A stretch of DNA of 32,046 nt from Bacillus taeanensis. GTDB lineage: Bacteria > Bacillota > Bacilli > Bacillales > UBA6769. Made by a program: the position numbers and the translations under genes. The DNA lies in NCBI RefSeq assembly GCF_003318295.1, contig NZ_QOCW01000018.1, positions 1 to 32,046 on the forward strand, given 5' to 3'. Every line of letters begins with the position of its first letter. Within the stretch, counting starts at the first letter, position 1. The notes beneath the pieces were generated by a model. That model worked only from the letters and a program-made list of their open reading frames with translations. It searched no databases and was not told the origin of the DNA. This document shows positions 22,866 through 30,025 of the stretch, piece by piece.

Positions 22866-23297
22866 TTATTTGAATTGAAAAATTACGATGCCGCCTATCA
22901 TGACTGCTACTCCAATTATTTTATTCAGACTTAACGAAATTGGCTCAATACCGAACAATCCGAGTGTATTGATCAGTAAGGCGATGAGTAATTGGGATAT
23001 CAATAAAACGGAAACCGAAAAGGCCGGTCCAGCATGTGTGATCCCCTGCATAACGCTAAATACAATAATGACGCCGAATAAACCACCTAAGAGATAAACC
23101 TTATTCACCTCAAAGAGACTTTTGATGCTTCCGTCTTTTACAAGAAAATAAATAATAACAGATCCAATTAAACCAACACCGTGAACAATTGTAGTCGTTA
23201 ACCATAACCCCGCTTTTGAACTTACGTTAGTATTAAAAATCCCCTGCACTGCGATTAAAACGCCTGCGAGTAATGAAAATACAATTCCTTTTACCAT
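22866..23297 (-). CDS. DMT-family transporter, YdcZ/DUF606 type
   Basis: A 143-residue, about five-TM protein that looks like half a DMT transporter (YdcZ/DUF606). It begins MVKGIVFSLLAGVLIAVQGI, continues FNTNVSSKAGLWLTTTIVHG, and ends GVAVMIGGIVIFQFK. Such half-size proteins work as dimers or pairs and their substrates are unknown. The ATG at 23297 has GGGGGA 6 nt upstream; the further in-frame ATG at 23312 would include this site. It follows the Crp/Fnr gene by 16 bp and is presumably controlled by or linked to it. Confidence 0.85.
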   Translation of the reverse strand: MVKGIVFSLLAGVLIAVQGIFNTNVSSKAGLWLTTTIVHGVGLIGSVIIYFLVKDGSIKSLFEVNKVYLLGGLFGVIIVFSVMQGITHAGPAFSVSVLLISQLLIALLINTLGLFGIEPISLSLNKIIGVAVMIGGIVIFQFK

Positions 23298-23313
23298 TCT
23301 ATCCCCCATCAAA

Positions 23314-24009
23314 TTATTCGTATTTTATCCCATCTGCCAATTCTTCTAGTTTCTTTACGTTTTTTACTAAAATGCGACCATTTCTTTTCTCGATCACATC
23401 ATTTTCAACTAACTCGTTAATGACTCTATTAAGATGACGATAGCTTGTCCCTAACAACTCTGCCGTTTCCACTAAATTTGATGTTTTCACTTCTTCTACA
23501 AACGTACCGTCAACCGCTGTCAACATCGATAATAAATAACTCGCATACCTGTTTTCTACTCTCGTGAGAAGGTTAAGACTTGAAGCGGTCGTAGAGGAAT
23601 ATAATCGATTTGCAAGGTGATGGACGATATACTGAAGAAAAGTTGGATTGTGATAATAATGTTCAGAAAGAAAATCGAATTTTATTCCAATCAACATACA
23701 TTCACTCACGCATTCAACTGTGTTTCTTGCATTCTTTTTTGTTACAAATTCTACTTCTCCGATTATTGACAGTGCATTATTAAACCTAAGTAAAAGCGAC
23801 TTTCCATTCGGTAAAGACGTAAATATTTTTACTCTTCCTTTTACTAACAGGAGCAGTTCCTCTAAAGGATCTCCAACAGAACAAACGATTTCTCCTTTTT
23901 CAAACGTATACAAGTTGAATTTATCGAGATGTTCTTCATCAAATACTGTGAAAAGATCATGCATATGAAGCAAGTCGTACAGCAATTGTTTATCGTTACT
24001 TTTTTTCAT
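23314..24009 (-). CDS. Crp/Fnr-family regulator, YeiL-like
   Basis: A 231-residue regulator. Residues about 15-130 form the cyclic-nucleotide-binding-like barrel (YTFEKGEIVCSVGDPLEELLLLVKG, then GEVEFVTKK). Residues about 150-220 are the winged helix (ENRYASYLLSML, then NLVETAELLGTSYRHLNRVINEL). The N-terminus lacks the cysteine cluster of Fnr, so it is not a classical oxygen sensor; it is closest in style to YeiL-type regulators. It forms a two-gene unit with the YdcZ-type transporter downstream. The signal is unknown. Confidence 0.87.
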   Translation of the reverse strand: MKKSNDKQLLYDLLHMHDLFTVFDEEHLDKFNLYTFEKGEIVCSVGDPLEELLLLVKGRVKIFTSLPNGKSLLLRFNNALSIIGEVEFVTKKNARNTVECVSECMLIGIKFDFLSEHYYHNPTFLQYIVHHLANRLYSSTTASSLNLLTRVENRYASYLLSMLTAVDGTFVEEVKTSNLVETAELLGTSYRHLNRVINELVENDVIEKRNGRILVKNVKKLEELADGIKYE

Positions 24010-24063
24010 TGTTTATCACCCTAACAATTATCTTTCCTGTCACTCATAGTAATATGTATGATG

Positions 24064-24252
24064 CTATAAAGGAAAGGACATTTGTCCTTTTTTGCTATAA
24101 AACGAAAAAAGTAATGGGGCAGCAGCTGCTAGTAACACAGAAATGATGCCAGGTTCAATATCCATTATGATCATCCAATAAATTAAACTGAGTGATACAA
24201 ATACATTCAATATGTTTAAGTGAAATTGCTTCTTTTCATACGAAAAAGCCAA
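24064..24252 (-). CDS. Possible small two-TM membrane protein
   Basis: An open frame of up to 62 codons with two hydrophobic stretches (ILNVFVSLSLIYWMIIMD and PGIISVLLAAAAPLLFSFY). The only start at the 5' end is a TTG lying within a terminator hairpin, without a ribosome site; an internal ATG (MDIEPG) with GGATGA upstream is an alternative. The composition is that of a real membrane protein, but the weak start makes a truncated gene equally likely. It lies 54 bp ahead of the Crp/Fnr gene on the same strand. Confidence 0.35.
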   Translation of the reverse strand: MAFSYEKKQFHLNILNVFVSLSLIYWMIIMDIEPGIISVLLAAAAPLLFSFYSKKGQMSFPL

Positions 24253-24278
24253 ACCCTTGGTTGAATGAGGGTTTGGCT
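24247..24278 (-). terminator. Perfect 11-bp stem with T-run (minus strand)
   Basis: AGCCAAACCCT (24247-24257) pairs with AGGGTTTGGCT (24268-24278). Read on the minus strand the stem is followed by TTTTTC. It would stop leftward transcription entering from the LysM-gene side. Confidence 0.6.
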
Positions 24279-24298
24279 GCTTGTTTAGGGGATGGATG

Positions 24299-24328
24299 AG
24301 TTTAACAAAGTAACCATTTTGTTAAACT
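24299..24328. repeat. AT-rich 11-bp inverted repeat
   Basis: AGTTTAACAAA (24299-24309) and TTTGTTAAACT (24318-24328) are perfect inverted repeats with an 8-bp spacer, upstream of the LysM gene. It may be an operator; no neighbouring regulator is obviously tied to it. Confidence 0.4.
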
Positions 24329-24485
24329 TATTAACTAATATAAAAGTTTTATTAGTGTTATTTCTGTTAGTTTTACACTTTTAACAGTTGTGCTGGCAAT
24401 TAAATATGCGTATGTATTAAATGGTTTGCCCTTCCCCCTTTTCCCCTTTTTTAATAACATATAGTAAAAAAAAGGTTGTGAAAAA

Positions 24486-25283
24486 ATGACAATTGTTTTT
24501 AAGAAAAATTATATTTATACAGTACGTCGAGGTGACACATTATATTCGATCGCCCGCAGATTCGGGAGCACAGTAGAAGCAATAGAACGAGCAAACCACT
24601 TATTTGAGCCTGTTACAGATCCAGGACTTATTTTCCCCGGAGATGTACTGGTTGTTCCGAGTCTTTCAAAAACAGGAAAAGTAACTTATGTTGTTAAATC
24701 TGGAGATACAATCAGTCATATCGCTGCTAGATTTAGTACATTTATTGATTTAGTTTCTGGTATTAATAAGTTAGAAAACCCTGATCTTATTTTTCCTGAT
24801 CAACAATTAATAGTACCTGCATTTATATATGAAATACAATCTGGAGACACACTTTCAGCCATTTCGCGAAGGTTTGGAGTGTCGCTTTCAAAAATTCAAA
24901 AAGCAAATCAAGATCGACCAGGTTTTAAACTCGATTTAATTTGGCCAGAGTTTTATTTACTCATCCCTCTTCCAACCTCTGTAAATATTGTGGTATGGGA
25001 CCCTCTTCCAGGGATGAAAGTTCGTAATGGGCAGCGAATAGAAGGTAATGCCAGAGCATTTGAAGCTAATGTTTTACATCAAATAAGAGATGATAACGGA
25101 GTCATTGTTTCGAACGAACGTTTTACAACAGCCGATGCAGGAGCACCTGAGTATGGAAATTTCACTAATACTTTACCATTTGACAGAACACCTACAACAA
25201 ATAACGGTGAACTTTGGGTCTATACGAGAAGCCCTAAAGATGGAAGCATTCAAGATTTAGTAAGAATCAAAATTTATTTTTAG
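24486..25283 (+). CDS. Triple LysM protein with C-terminal Gmad2 domain
   Basis: A 265-residue protein. Three LysM peptidoglycan-binding modules occur at about 10-58 (YTVRRGDTLYSIARRFG), 67-111 (YVVKSGDTISHIAARF) and 113-161 (YEIQSGDTLSAISRRFG). A Gmad2 (immunoglobulin-like, sporulation/germination-associated) domain follows at about 167-265, with VWDPLPGMKVRNGQRIEGNA. There is no signal peptide, as in many spore-coat and cortex proteins made in the mother cell. A role on the spore or cell wall is inferred from the domains. The ribosome site is modest (AAAGGTTGTG). A hairpin terminator follows the gene. Confidence 0.85.
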   Translation: MTIVFKKNYIYTVRRGDTLYSIARRFGSTVEAIERANHLFEPVTDPGLIFPGDVLVVPSLSKTGKVTYVVKSGDTISHIAARFSTFIDLVSGINKLENPDLIFPDQQLIVPAFIYEIQSGDTLSAISRRFGVSLSKIQKANQDRPGFKLDLIWPEFYLLIPLPTSVNIVVWDPLPGMKVRNGQRIEGNARAFEANVLHQIRDDNGVIVSNERFTTADAGAPEYGNFTNTLPFDRTPTTNNGELWVYTRSPKDGSIQDLVRIKIYF

Positions 25284-25320
25284 AAAAGATTATCCCTTGT
25301 TAATACGTATTCAAACTAAT

Positions 25321-25352
25321 AACTCTCTTGGATTATTTTTCTCAGGAGAGTT
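25321..25352 (+). terminator. Terminator of the LysM gene
   Basis: AACTCTC (25321-25327) pairs with GAGAGTT (25346-25352), extended by TG/CA, followed by TTACTT. It lies 38 bp after the stop codon. The T-run is weak. Confidence 0.5.
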
Positions 25353-25549
25353 TACTTAAAATCATCTATTTAAAAACTTAATGGGAAATGTTATTTTCAT
25401 TTTAACCGCTCTTATATAGTAGATTATACTTTGACCTTATTATAAAAGTAGTATATAAACAAACATGTCCTTTCCCAAATCGACCGTTGAATAAGGATGC
25501 ATACAGTATTTACTTTTAGTTTCCATAACCTTATCCTTCTCGGAACCAA
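25353..25549. other. Intergenic sequence without visible gene
   Basis: Within the 384-bp gap 25284-25667 no coding frame or RNA gene was recognised on either strand. The stretch CCTTATCCTTCTCGGAACCA (25531-25550) resembles CCTTATCGGAACCA (26272-26285) on the other side of the CBO0543 gene. Confidence 0.3.
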
Positions 25550-25584
25550 AAAACACCTTGATCTAGTAGTGATCAAGGTGTTTT
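25550..25584 (-). terminator. Strong terminator of the CBO0543 gene
   Basis: AAAACACCTTGATC (25550-25563) pairs perfectly with GATCAAGGTGTTTT (25571-25584) over a 7-nt loop. On the minus strand the stem ends in a run of six Ts. It lies about 85 bp after the stop of the gene at 25668. Confidence 0.8.
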
Positions 25585-25667
25585 CAGTTTAACAAAATAT
25601 CATTTTATAAGTAACTTATTTTTATTTTGCTTTCTCTTTAATTTGAAGTATTTTCCTTAGATCAATC

Positions 25668-26174
25668 TTAGATATTCTGTTTTTTATTCTCAACACTAAA
25701 TTCTCTTCTAAGCAACTGTAAAAGCCAAGGCAAAATAAAACCAAAAACTCCAAAATATACAGGGATAGTGTACCAAGTTCGCCATCCAGTCAATTTCATA
25801 TATCCAACTTTGACCAATCCCCATTCAAATAAAAAGGACAAAACTGTAAAAAATAAAGCATATAACCATTTCTTTTCTTGCTTTAGATAATTAAGATATA
25901 TCACATAAAGCGATTCAGGTATAACTGCATAGGAAACAAATTCACCTATTCCTTCACTATGCTTCTTTCCCAAATCAAATACATCTATGTAGCTTCCAAC
26001 AATTACATCTATCGTCCATGTCATATAACCAATCACACAAAAGGCAAAAAAGTTTTGTCTCCAACTTAGTCTTTTATGCATAAATACCATAAAAAGAAAT
26101 ACAATAATGGCAACTCCAATGGGATACCATGTACCTTTTGATGTATATTCCAAATTCTCTAAAAATTTGTCCAT
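25668..26174 (-). CDS. CBO0543-family membrane protein (first of two)
   Basis: A 168-residue protein with about five membrane helices, rich in Trp, Tyr and Phe. Features such as WTIDVIVGSYIDVFDL, SYAVIPESLYVIYLNY and TGWRTWYTIPVYFG fit the CBO0543 group of uncharacterised Firmicutes membrane proteins. Function is unknown. ATG at 26174 has GGGAGAA upstream. It is a single gene ending at a strong terminator. A second family member is encoded at 30026-30565. Confidence 0.7.
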   Translation of the reverse strand: MDKFLENLEYTSKGTWYPIGVAIIVFLFMVFMHKRLSWRQNFFAFCVIGYMTWTIDVIVGSYIDVFDLGKKHSEGIGEFVSYAVIPESLYVIYLNYLKQEKKWLYALFFTVLSFLFEWGLVKVGYMKLTGWRTWYTIPVYFGVFGFILPWLLQLLRREFSVENKKQNI

Positions 26175-26283
26175 AATTTTCTCCCTATCATTATTTATGA
26201 CTATTTTTTGTCATTATTATCTGAGTTATTCAATGCATGCTGTATAATACAAATCTAGTTAACATAATCTGACCTTATCGGAA

Positions 26284-26308
26284 CCACTCATTGAGTGGCT
26301 TTTATTAT
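26284..26308 (+). terminator. Short hairpin with T-rich tail
   Basis: CCACTC (26284-26289) pairs with GAGTGG (26293-26298) over a 3-nt loop and is followed by CTTTTATTATTTT. No gene ends just before it; a TATAAT at 26243 could start a transcript of about 50 nt, but its -35 is poor. Confidence 0.45.
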
Positions 26309-26479
26309 TTTGAAGAAAGATTACAACTACAGCTTCAATAATTTAATATTAAGGTTGATTATTAACAATACCTAGGTTTTAATCAATGTTATAAAGGTAG
26401 ATGATGTCATGAGTAAAAGCAAAAAACAACCTCAAAATAACATATTTCACCTGCAATGCATTTTAAGAAAATACTAACT

Positions 26480-26586
26480 TTAATTAATCTGTTTAATAAC
26501 ATTACCTGAATTTCCCCCAACGAGAACATTATCTGGTACATCTTTCGTTACGACTGCACCTGATGCAATGACAACATTGTCGTCCA
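26480..26586 (-). pseudogene. C-terminal remnant of a sugar O-acetyltransferase gene
   Basis: The minus strand reads [20 protein letters not shown] then [14 protein letters not shown] and stop. This parallels the last part of the intact acetyltransferase at 28103-28663 ([20 protein letters not shown], then [14 protein letters not shown]). Everything upstream is gone; the fragment ends directly at the palindromic element at 26589. A partial duplication or relic of a paralogue. Confidence 0.75.
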
Positions 26587-26588
26587 AA

Positions 26589-26651
26589 ACCAAAAGGACA
26601 GGCCGCCTGCCTCAAGTATTATTTGAGGGCGAGCAACCTGTCCCCTTGGCT
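26589..26651. repeat. Dispersed palindromic element, copy 4
   Basis: ACCAAAAGGACAGG at the left and CCTGTCCCCTTGGCT at the right flank a centre (TGCCTCAAGTATTATTTGAG) nearly identical to copy 1. It abuts the truncated acetyltransferase fragment. Confidence 0.7.
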
Positions 26652-26715
26652 CTAAAACTGCGTTTATTGAAACAAGACCATTTCAATATTTTCTAAGATT
26701 TAAAATAATATTTGT

Positions 26716-27075
26716 TCATTTTTCCCGATATACTGCACAATGTTCATCAGAAATACGATAATTTTCCTTACCTGTTAACGCTGCGACTTCGACTAATCTA
26801 TGATCGAGCCTGTCCCATACCGCAACTGCATACAAAGACACCCATTCAACATTACCCCGTGCAAGCCGAAAGGAATAATAATCATTATCTGTTGTAACCA
26901 AGATTTCTTTATAAGTAATTTGCTTGTTTTTTCGGTTTTGAATCTCTAAAACAAAATCCAGCTTTTCTTCGTCTTTCGGTATCTGGATCATCCGTGCCAC
27001 AAACATGCCATTAGGGTTTTTCTTTGTTTTATAAAGCTTTTCTGCTTCTATTTTAAGTTCCGGTCTTCCTCTCAT
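26716..27075 (-). CDS. Hypothetical protein, 119 residues
   Basis: A soluble, charged protein beginning MRGRPELKIEAEKLYKTKKN, with NGMFVARMIQIPKDEEKLDFVLEI-type sequence in the middle and a C-terminal half containing WVSLYAVAVWDRLDHRLVEV. Alternating hydrophobic residues suggest a mainly beta fold. No signal peptide or membrane helix. The ATG at 27075 has GGGAGAG 4 nt upstream; an in-frame ATG 15 bases earlier precedes that site. It is a lone gene between the palindromic element at 26589 and the retropepsin module. Family not recognised. Confidence 0.6.
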   Translation of the reverse strand: MRGRPELKIEAEKLYKTKKNPNGMFVARMIQIPKDEEKLDFVLEIQNRKNKQITYKEILVTTDNDYYSFRLARGNVEWVSLYAVAVWDRLDHRLVEVAALTGKENYRISDEHCAVYREK

Positions 27076-27243
27076 AAGCTCTCCCTGCATACTTATATTT
27101 TATCGGGTAATTTATATAAATCCCTAACCAGCAATGATTCCTTTTATAAAAAGAGTTATTAATTGAAAAAGAGGAAGAAAATGAGTATCACCTTTATTAA
27201 ATCCACATCAAATTTTCCATTTCGGTATCTATTTCTAATAAAT

Positions 27244-27284
27244 AAAAGGAGCAATTCCTCTTATTAAGAAAAACTGCTCCTTTT
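27244..27284 (-). terminator. Terminator of the retropepsin-like module
   Basis: AAAAGGAGCA (27244-27253) pairs with TGCTCCTTTT (27275-27284). On the minus strand the stem runs into TTTTATTTATT. It lies 9 bp after the stop codon at 27293. Confidence 0.7.
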
Positions 27285-27292
27285 AACATACT

Positions 27293-27676
27293 TTAATATT
27301 TTATTACTAGCTCCTTAAAATCAATCATCATGCCTGTTTTTAGCATAAAGTCAATTCCTAAGATCCCATCAAAATCATAGAGGTCTTTCGTCATTCCTAA
27401 TTGCATCAAAAATAAATCAAGTTTTTGTCCATCAATCTCTACATTTTTCACATTTTGCTCATAACACAGCTCGCTATATCCGCCTACTCCGTACATTCGT
27501 TTAGATTTTCCATTAATAATATCCAGTTCTACATCTATTTCTGCGAGAAGGTCTGTATCAAATATTGTCGCTGCACATCCTGTATCTAGAAGAACATTTT
27601 CCAATACAATTGTTTTTCCGTTATGTGTTATTTCCAATTCTGCAATGGGAAGACCGTTTTCTAACCTTATTTTCAT
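27293..27676 (-). CDS. Retropepsin-like aspartic protease, single domain
   Basis: A 127-residue protein with one aspartic-protease lobe. The active-site motif is LLDTGCAATIFD (Asp31-Thr32-Gly33), followed by a YGVGGYSE flap-like region and the hydrophobic-hydrophobic-Gly motif as GILGIDFM near the C-terminus. Single-lobe retropepsin-like enzymes act as homodimers with one aspartate from each chain. No signal peptide or membrane anchor, so it should be cytosolic. Its ATG overlaps the stop of the upstream 86-residue gene (ATGA, 27673-27676), which implies translational coupling and a joint function. The natural substrate is unknown; the partner protein is a candidate. Confidence 0.8.
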   Translation of the reverse strand: MKIRLENGLPIAELEITHNGKTIVLENVLLDTGCAATIFDTDLLAEIDVELDIINGKSKRMYGVGGYSELCYEQNVKNVEIDGQKLDLFLMQLGMTKDLYDFDGILGIDFMLKTGMMIDFKELVIKY

Positions 27677-27933
27677 ATACGTCCTCTAACACCAATAAAG
27701 CGTTGTTCTTCCACTTCAATTTGTTCTTTACTCGTATGAAAGATATATAATTCTCTTTCAGGGAATTCAAGATGTATTTTTTTATACCCACTCCACGCTT
27801 CCTTAGAGCTTGTATATTCTTCTATAAGAGACATTTCTTCAATAATTCGTTTATTTTCTTTTGAGTAAGCAGAGACGGCTTCGACTAACACAAACTTATC
27901 AGGATACTGATTTCTTATTTCCGTCCATTTCAA
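27673..27933 (-). CDS. Hypothetical partner of the retropepsin-like protease
   Basis: An 86-residue soluble protein starting MKWTEIRNQYPDKFVLVEAV and ending in FPERELYIFHTSKEQIEV and EEQRFIGVRGRI. The start is TTG behind a strong GAGGAGGT. It reads like a small alpha/beta domain; the WTEI..YP..WVLVEA-type opening is one I associate with proteins encoded next to retropepsin-like genes, but I cannot confirm this without a search. The stop codon overlaps the protease start. Candidate roles are substrate, inhibitor or targeting factor of the protease. Confidence 0.7.
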   Translation of the reverse strand: MKWTEIRNQYPDKFVLVEAVSAYSKENKRIIEEMSLIEEYTSSKEAWSGYKKIHLEFPERELYIFHTSKEQIEVEEQRFIGVRGRI

Positions 27934-28102
27934 AATAATTACCTCCTCAAATGTTCTTATGCTTATCTTAACATACAGCTTTGTGAAAACACCCTTCTAC
28001 CTAAAATCACTCTACTATCCTGCTAAAGGAGCTAAAACAATAGGCGTCATTATTTTAAATTCCGCTAAACTTTATCCTATTTTTTCACAACAAAACAATA
28101 AA

Positions 28103-28663
28103 TTATATTTCAATCTGCTTAATCACTTTCGCAGGATTACCGCCCACGACAACGTTATCCGGTACATCTTTCGTTACGACTGCCCCTGATGCGATCACAA
28201 CATTGTCGCCTACTGTTACACCTGGATTTATGACTGCATTTCCACCAATCCATACGTTATTTCCAAACGAAATCGGTCTTGCAAATTCTTTCCCTGAATT
28301 ACGTTCAGCTGGATGAAGCGGGTGCGCTGCCGTATAAATTTGAACGCCGGGAGCAAGCATGCAGTTATCGCCAAAGCGCACTTCACAAACATCTAAAATC
28401 GTACAGTCAAAGTTTGCGAAGAAGTTTTCTCCTACGTGGGTGTTATAGCCGTAATCAAACCGAATATTCGGTTCCATGTAAACATTTTCGCCGGTGGAAC
28501 CGAGCAGTTCTTTTAATAATTTCGTCCGCTTTTCCCCTTCTGTTTCCAATGTTTGATTATATATTCTCACTTTTCGTCTTGCTTCTTCACGTTCTTTTAA
28601 TAATACGGAATCAGCGGGATTGTACATTTCTCCGGCTAACATTTTTTCTTTTTCGGTTTTCAT
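28103..28663 (-). CDS. maa: Maltose O-acetyltransferase-type sugar acetyltransferase
   Basis: A 186-residue left-handed beta-helix (hexapeptide-repeat) acetyltransferase. The N-terminal Mac domain is typical: [20 protein letters not shown]. The hexapeptide coils follow, with catalytic His114 in [16 protein letters not shown], and the end is [17 protein letters not shown]. It transfers acetyl from acetyl-CoA to a sugar hydroxyl as a trimer in the cytosol. ATG has AAAGTAGG upstream. It lies 49 bp downstream of the ROK gene on the same strand and may be co-transcribed with it. A damaged copy of its 3' end lies at 26480-26586. Confidence 0.88.
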   Translation of the reverse strand: MKTEKEKMLAGEMYNPADSVLLKEREEARRKVRIYNQTLETEGEKRTKLLKELLGSTGENVYMEPNIRFDYGYNTHVGENFFANFDCTILDVCEVRFGDNCMLAPGVQIYTAAHPLHPAERNSGKEFARPISFGNNVWIGGNAVINPGVTVGDNVVIASGAVVTKDVPDNVVVGGNPAKVIKQIEI

Positions 28664-28712
28664 TTTTTTAACCTACTTTCAAATCTATTTTTTTAACACA
28701 TGCATTTCCCGA

Positions 28713-29723
28713 TTATTTTACTTCTGTTTCATTCAGCATCAAATCAAGTCCAAGACGCTGCAGGCCGTATAAATAGTCCTGTTTCCAATCACTCGCTGTC
28801 AGCTTTGGAAGATGTTCTGATGGGATATATTTTGAACTTCCTATTGCGATTTTTTCTAAGATTACTTCGTCCACTTTATCCTTACAAAAAATAATGCTGT
28901 GAGGATTAATCGTCGCCGCAAATGACGCTATTAATCTGCTGATCGCATCAACCTGAGTCTCGTCGCTGAGCGTTCCATCTTCAAGCACCTGACCAAAGTT
29001 TTTGTCATTATACTGTGGAACGAAAGAAACCTCTCCTGCGAAAAAGGTACTTCCCCTTACGACATCTCCATTAATCATAATTCCTGCACCAGGACCATTT
29101 TGACCAGAGTACAAATAAATAAGCGATTGATGATCCTGAATCCCTTTATTATAGTGATAACCGAGAACAGCAGCATTCATATCGTTTTCAACGGCAACCG
29201 GGATGGAAAAATGTTTCTCATAGTATCCTGTTAAATCAACATTTTGAAACTGCTCGTAGCCTGGTATAAAAAAAATCCGGCCAGTATCAACCGAACCCGG
29301 CACCCCAACTGCGATCGAGCGTATTTTTGAATTTGAAGCTATGATTTTTTCGATAAAGCTTGTTAATACATTTATCCCGTCTTCTATTAATACACTTGAA
29401 TCTTTTCCCTGCTCCTTCACTTCTCCGACACAATTAAAAATAGTATAATTTGTCTCATTCTTTTCTAAGAAAACAGCAAGACCGAGCATATGCTCAGGAT
29501 TGTATGTATATCGTTTCGCTCTTCTTCCGCCGCTCGATTCATCTAAACCGGCTGAAAGTATTTCGCCATCCTTCTCCATCTGAGCTAGGAACTTACTAAT
29601 TGTCGGGAAACTAATTTCTAATTTCTCGCTTAATTCCACTTTTGTCGCACTTCCAAGCTCTAAAAGCGACCTGCGAATTCCAGAAAGAATTACTTTCCCC
29701 ATCGATTTTGGTGTAGGCTTCAT
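28713..29723 (-). CDS. ROK-family transcriptional repressor
   Basis: A 336-residue regulator. Residues about 10-65 are a winged helix (RRSLLELGSATKVELSEKLEI, then SFPTISKFLAQMEKDGEI). The remainder is a ROK (sugar-kinase-like) domain with IAVGVPGSVDTG, VENDMNAAVLGY and GAGIMINGDVVRGSTFFAGE. The CxCGxxGC zinc site of many ROK proteins is absent and the usual GEIGH is GEVSF, so it is a divergent member. It probably represses a sugar-use gene set and itself. The ATG at 29723 has AGGTGG 8 nt upstream; earlier GTG and ATG codons overlap that site. Two palindromic operators lie at 29748-29807, directly upstream. Confidence 0.87.
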   Translation of the reverse strand: MKPTPKSMGKVILSGIRRSLLELGSATKVELSEKLEISFPTISKFLAQMEKDGEILSAGLDESSGGRRAKRYTYNPEHMLGLAVFLEKNETNYTIFNCVGEVKEQGKDSSVLIEDGINVLTSFIEKIIASNSKIRSIAVGVPGSVDTGRIFFIPGYEQFQNVDLTGYYEKHFSIPVAVENDMNAAVLGYHYNKGIQDHQSLIYLYSGQNGPGAGIMINGDVVRGSTFFAGEVSFVPQYNDKNFGQVLEDGTLSDETQVDAISRLIASFAATINPHSIIFCKDKVDEVILEKIAIGSSKYIPSEHLPKLTASDWKQDYLYGLQRLGLDLMLNETEVK

Positions 29724-29747
29724 AAACATCACCACCTGGTAAAATAG

Positions 29748-29807
29748 ACTTATTAAAGAAATTTAAAAAGTATCCAGCAAAAGACTTATTAAAGATCTTT
29801 AATAAGT
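29748..29807. promoter_or_regulatory. Two ROK operators upstream of the repressor gene
   Basis: A perfect 24-bp palindrome lies at 29784-29807, made of ACTTATTAAAGA and TCTTTAATAAGT. A less perfect copy (ACTTATTAAAGA plus AATTTAAAAAGT) lies at 29748-29771, 36 bp apart start to start. Their position between promoter region and start codon suggests autorepression by the ROK protein. Confidence 0.65.
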
Positions 29808-29844
29808 GCTGGTGATAATATAACATATATTCTGAAAACAAGAA

Positions 29845-29906
29845 AGCCAAGGGACAAGCAGCTTGCCTCAAGTATAATTTTAAGGCAGTTCACTGTCTCC
29901 TTGGCT
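29845..29906. repeat. Dispersed palindromic element, copy 5
   Basis: AGCCAAGGGACAAGCAGC and GTCTCCTTGGCT form the arms around TTGCCTCAAGTATAATTTTA, shared in part with copies 1 and 4. It sits between the ROK operators and the small gene at 29919. Confidence 0.65.
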
Positions 29907-29918
29907 CTTCTTTTTTTG

Positions 29919-30014
29919 CTACTTTTTATTTTTTAAGATAGTAATGTAAACAGCCATTCCTAAAAATGTAGAAATGACAAGAAAAAGAAACAATGGTGTG
30001 GATAATATATTCAT
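29919..30014 (-). CDS. Small single-TM protein, 31 residues
   Basis: ATG at 30014 opens a 31-codon frame: MNILSTPLFLFLVISTFLGM, then AVYITILKNKK. One strong hydrophobic helix ends in a basic KNKK tail, so the protein should sit in the cytoplasmic membrane with its C-terminus inside. AAAGGA lies 7 nt upstream. It follows the CBO0543 gene by 11 bp on the same strand, which suggests co-translation. Function unknown; a regulator or subunit of the CBO0543 protein is a reasonable guess. Confidence 0.6.
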   Translation of the reverse strand: MNILSTPLFLFLVISTFLGMAVYITILKNKK

Positions 30015-30025
30015 TTTCTAATCCT

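Noticed and set aside
26243..26308. Possible short non-coding RNA from TATAAT to the hairpin at 26284
   Set aside because: The -35 region is poor and the transcript would be only about 50 nt; I kept the terminator but not an RNA gene.
26409..26477. 22-codon plus-strand ORF (MSKSKKQPQ start)
   Set aside because: Weak ribosome site, no terminator, low-complexity start and no sign of conservation that can be judged here.
27181..27267. 28-codon plus-strand ORF (MSITFIKS start)
   Set aside because: It runs through the terminator of the protease gene and ends inside it, which is unlikely for a real gene.
14036..29906. CRISPR array interpretation of the repeated elements
   Set aside because: The copies are kilobases apart, palindromic and separated by genes; there are no regular spacers and no cas genes.
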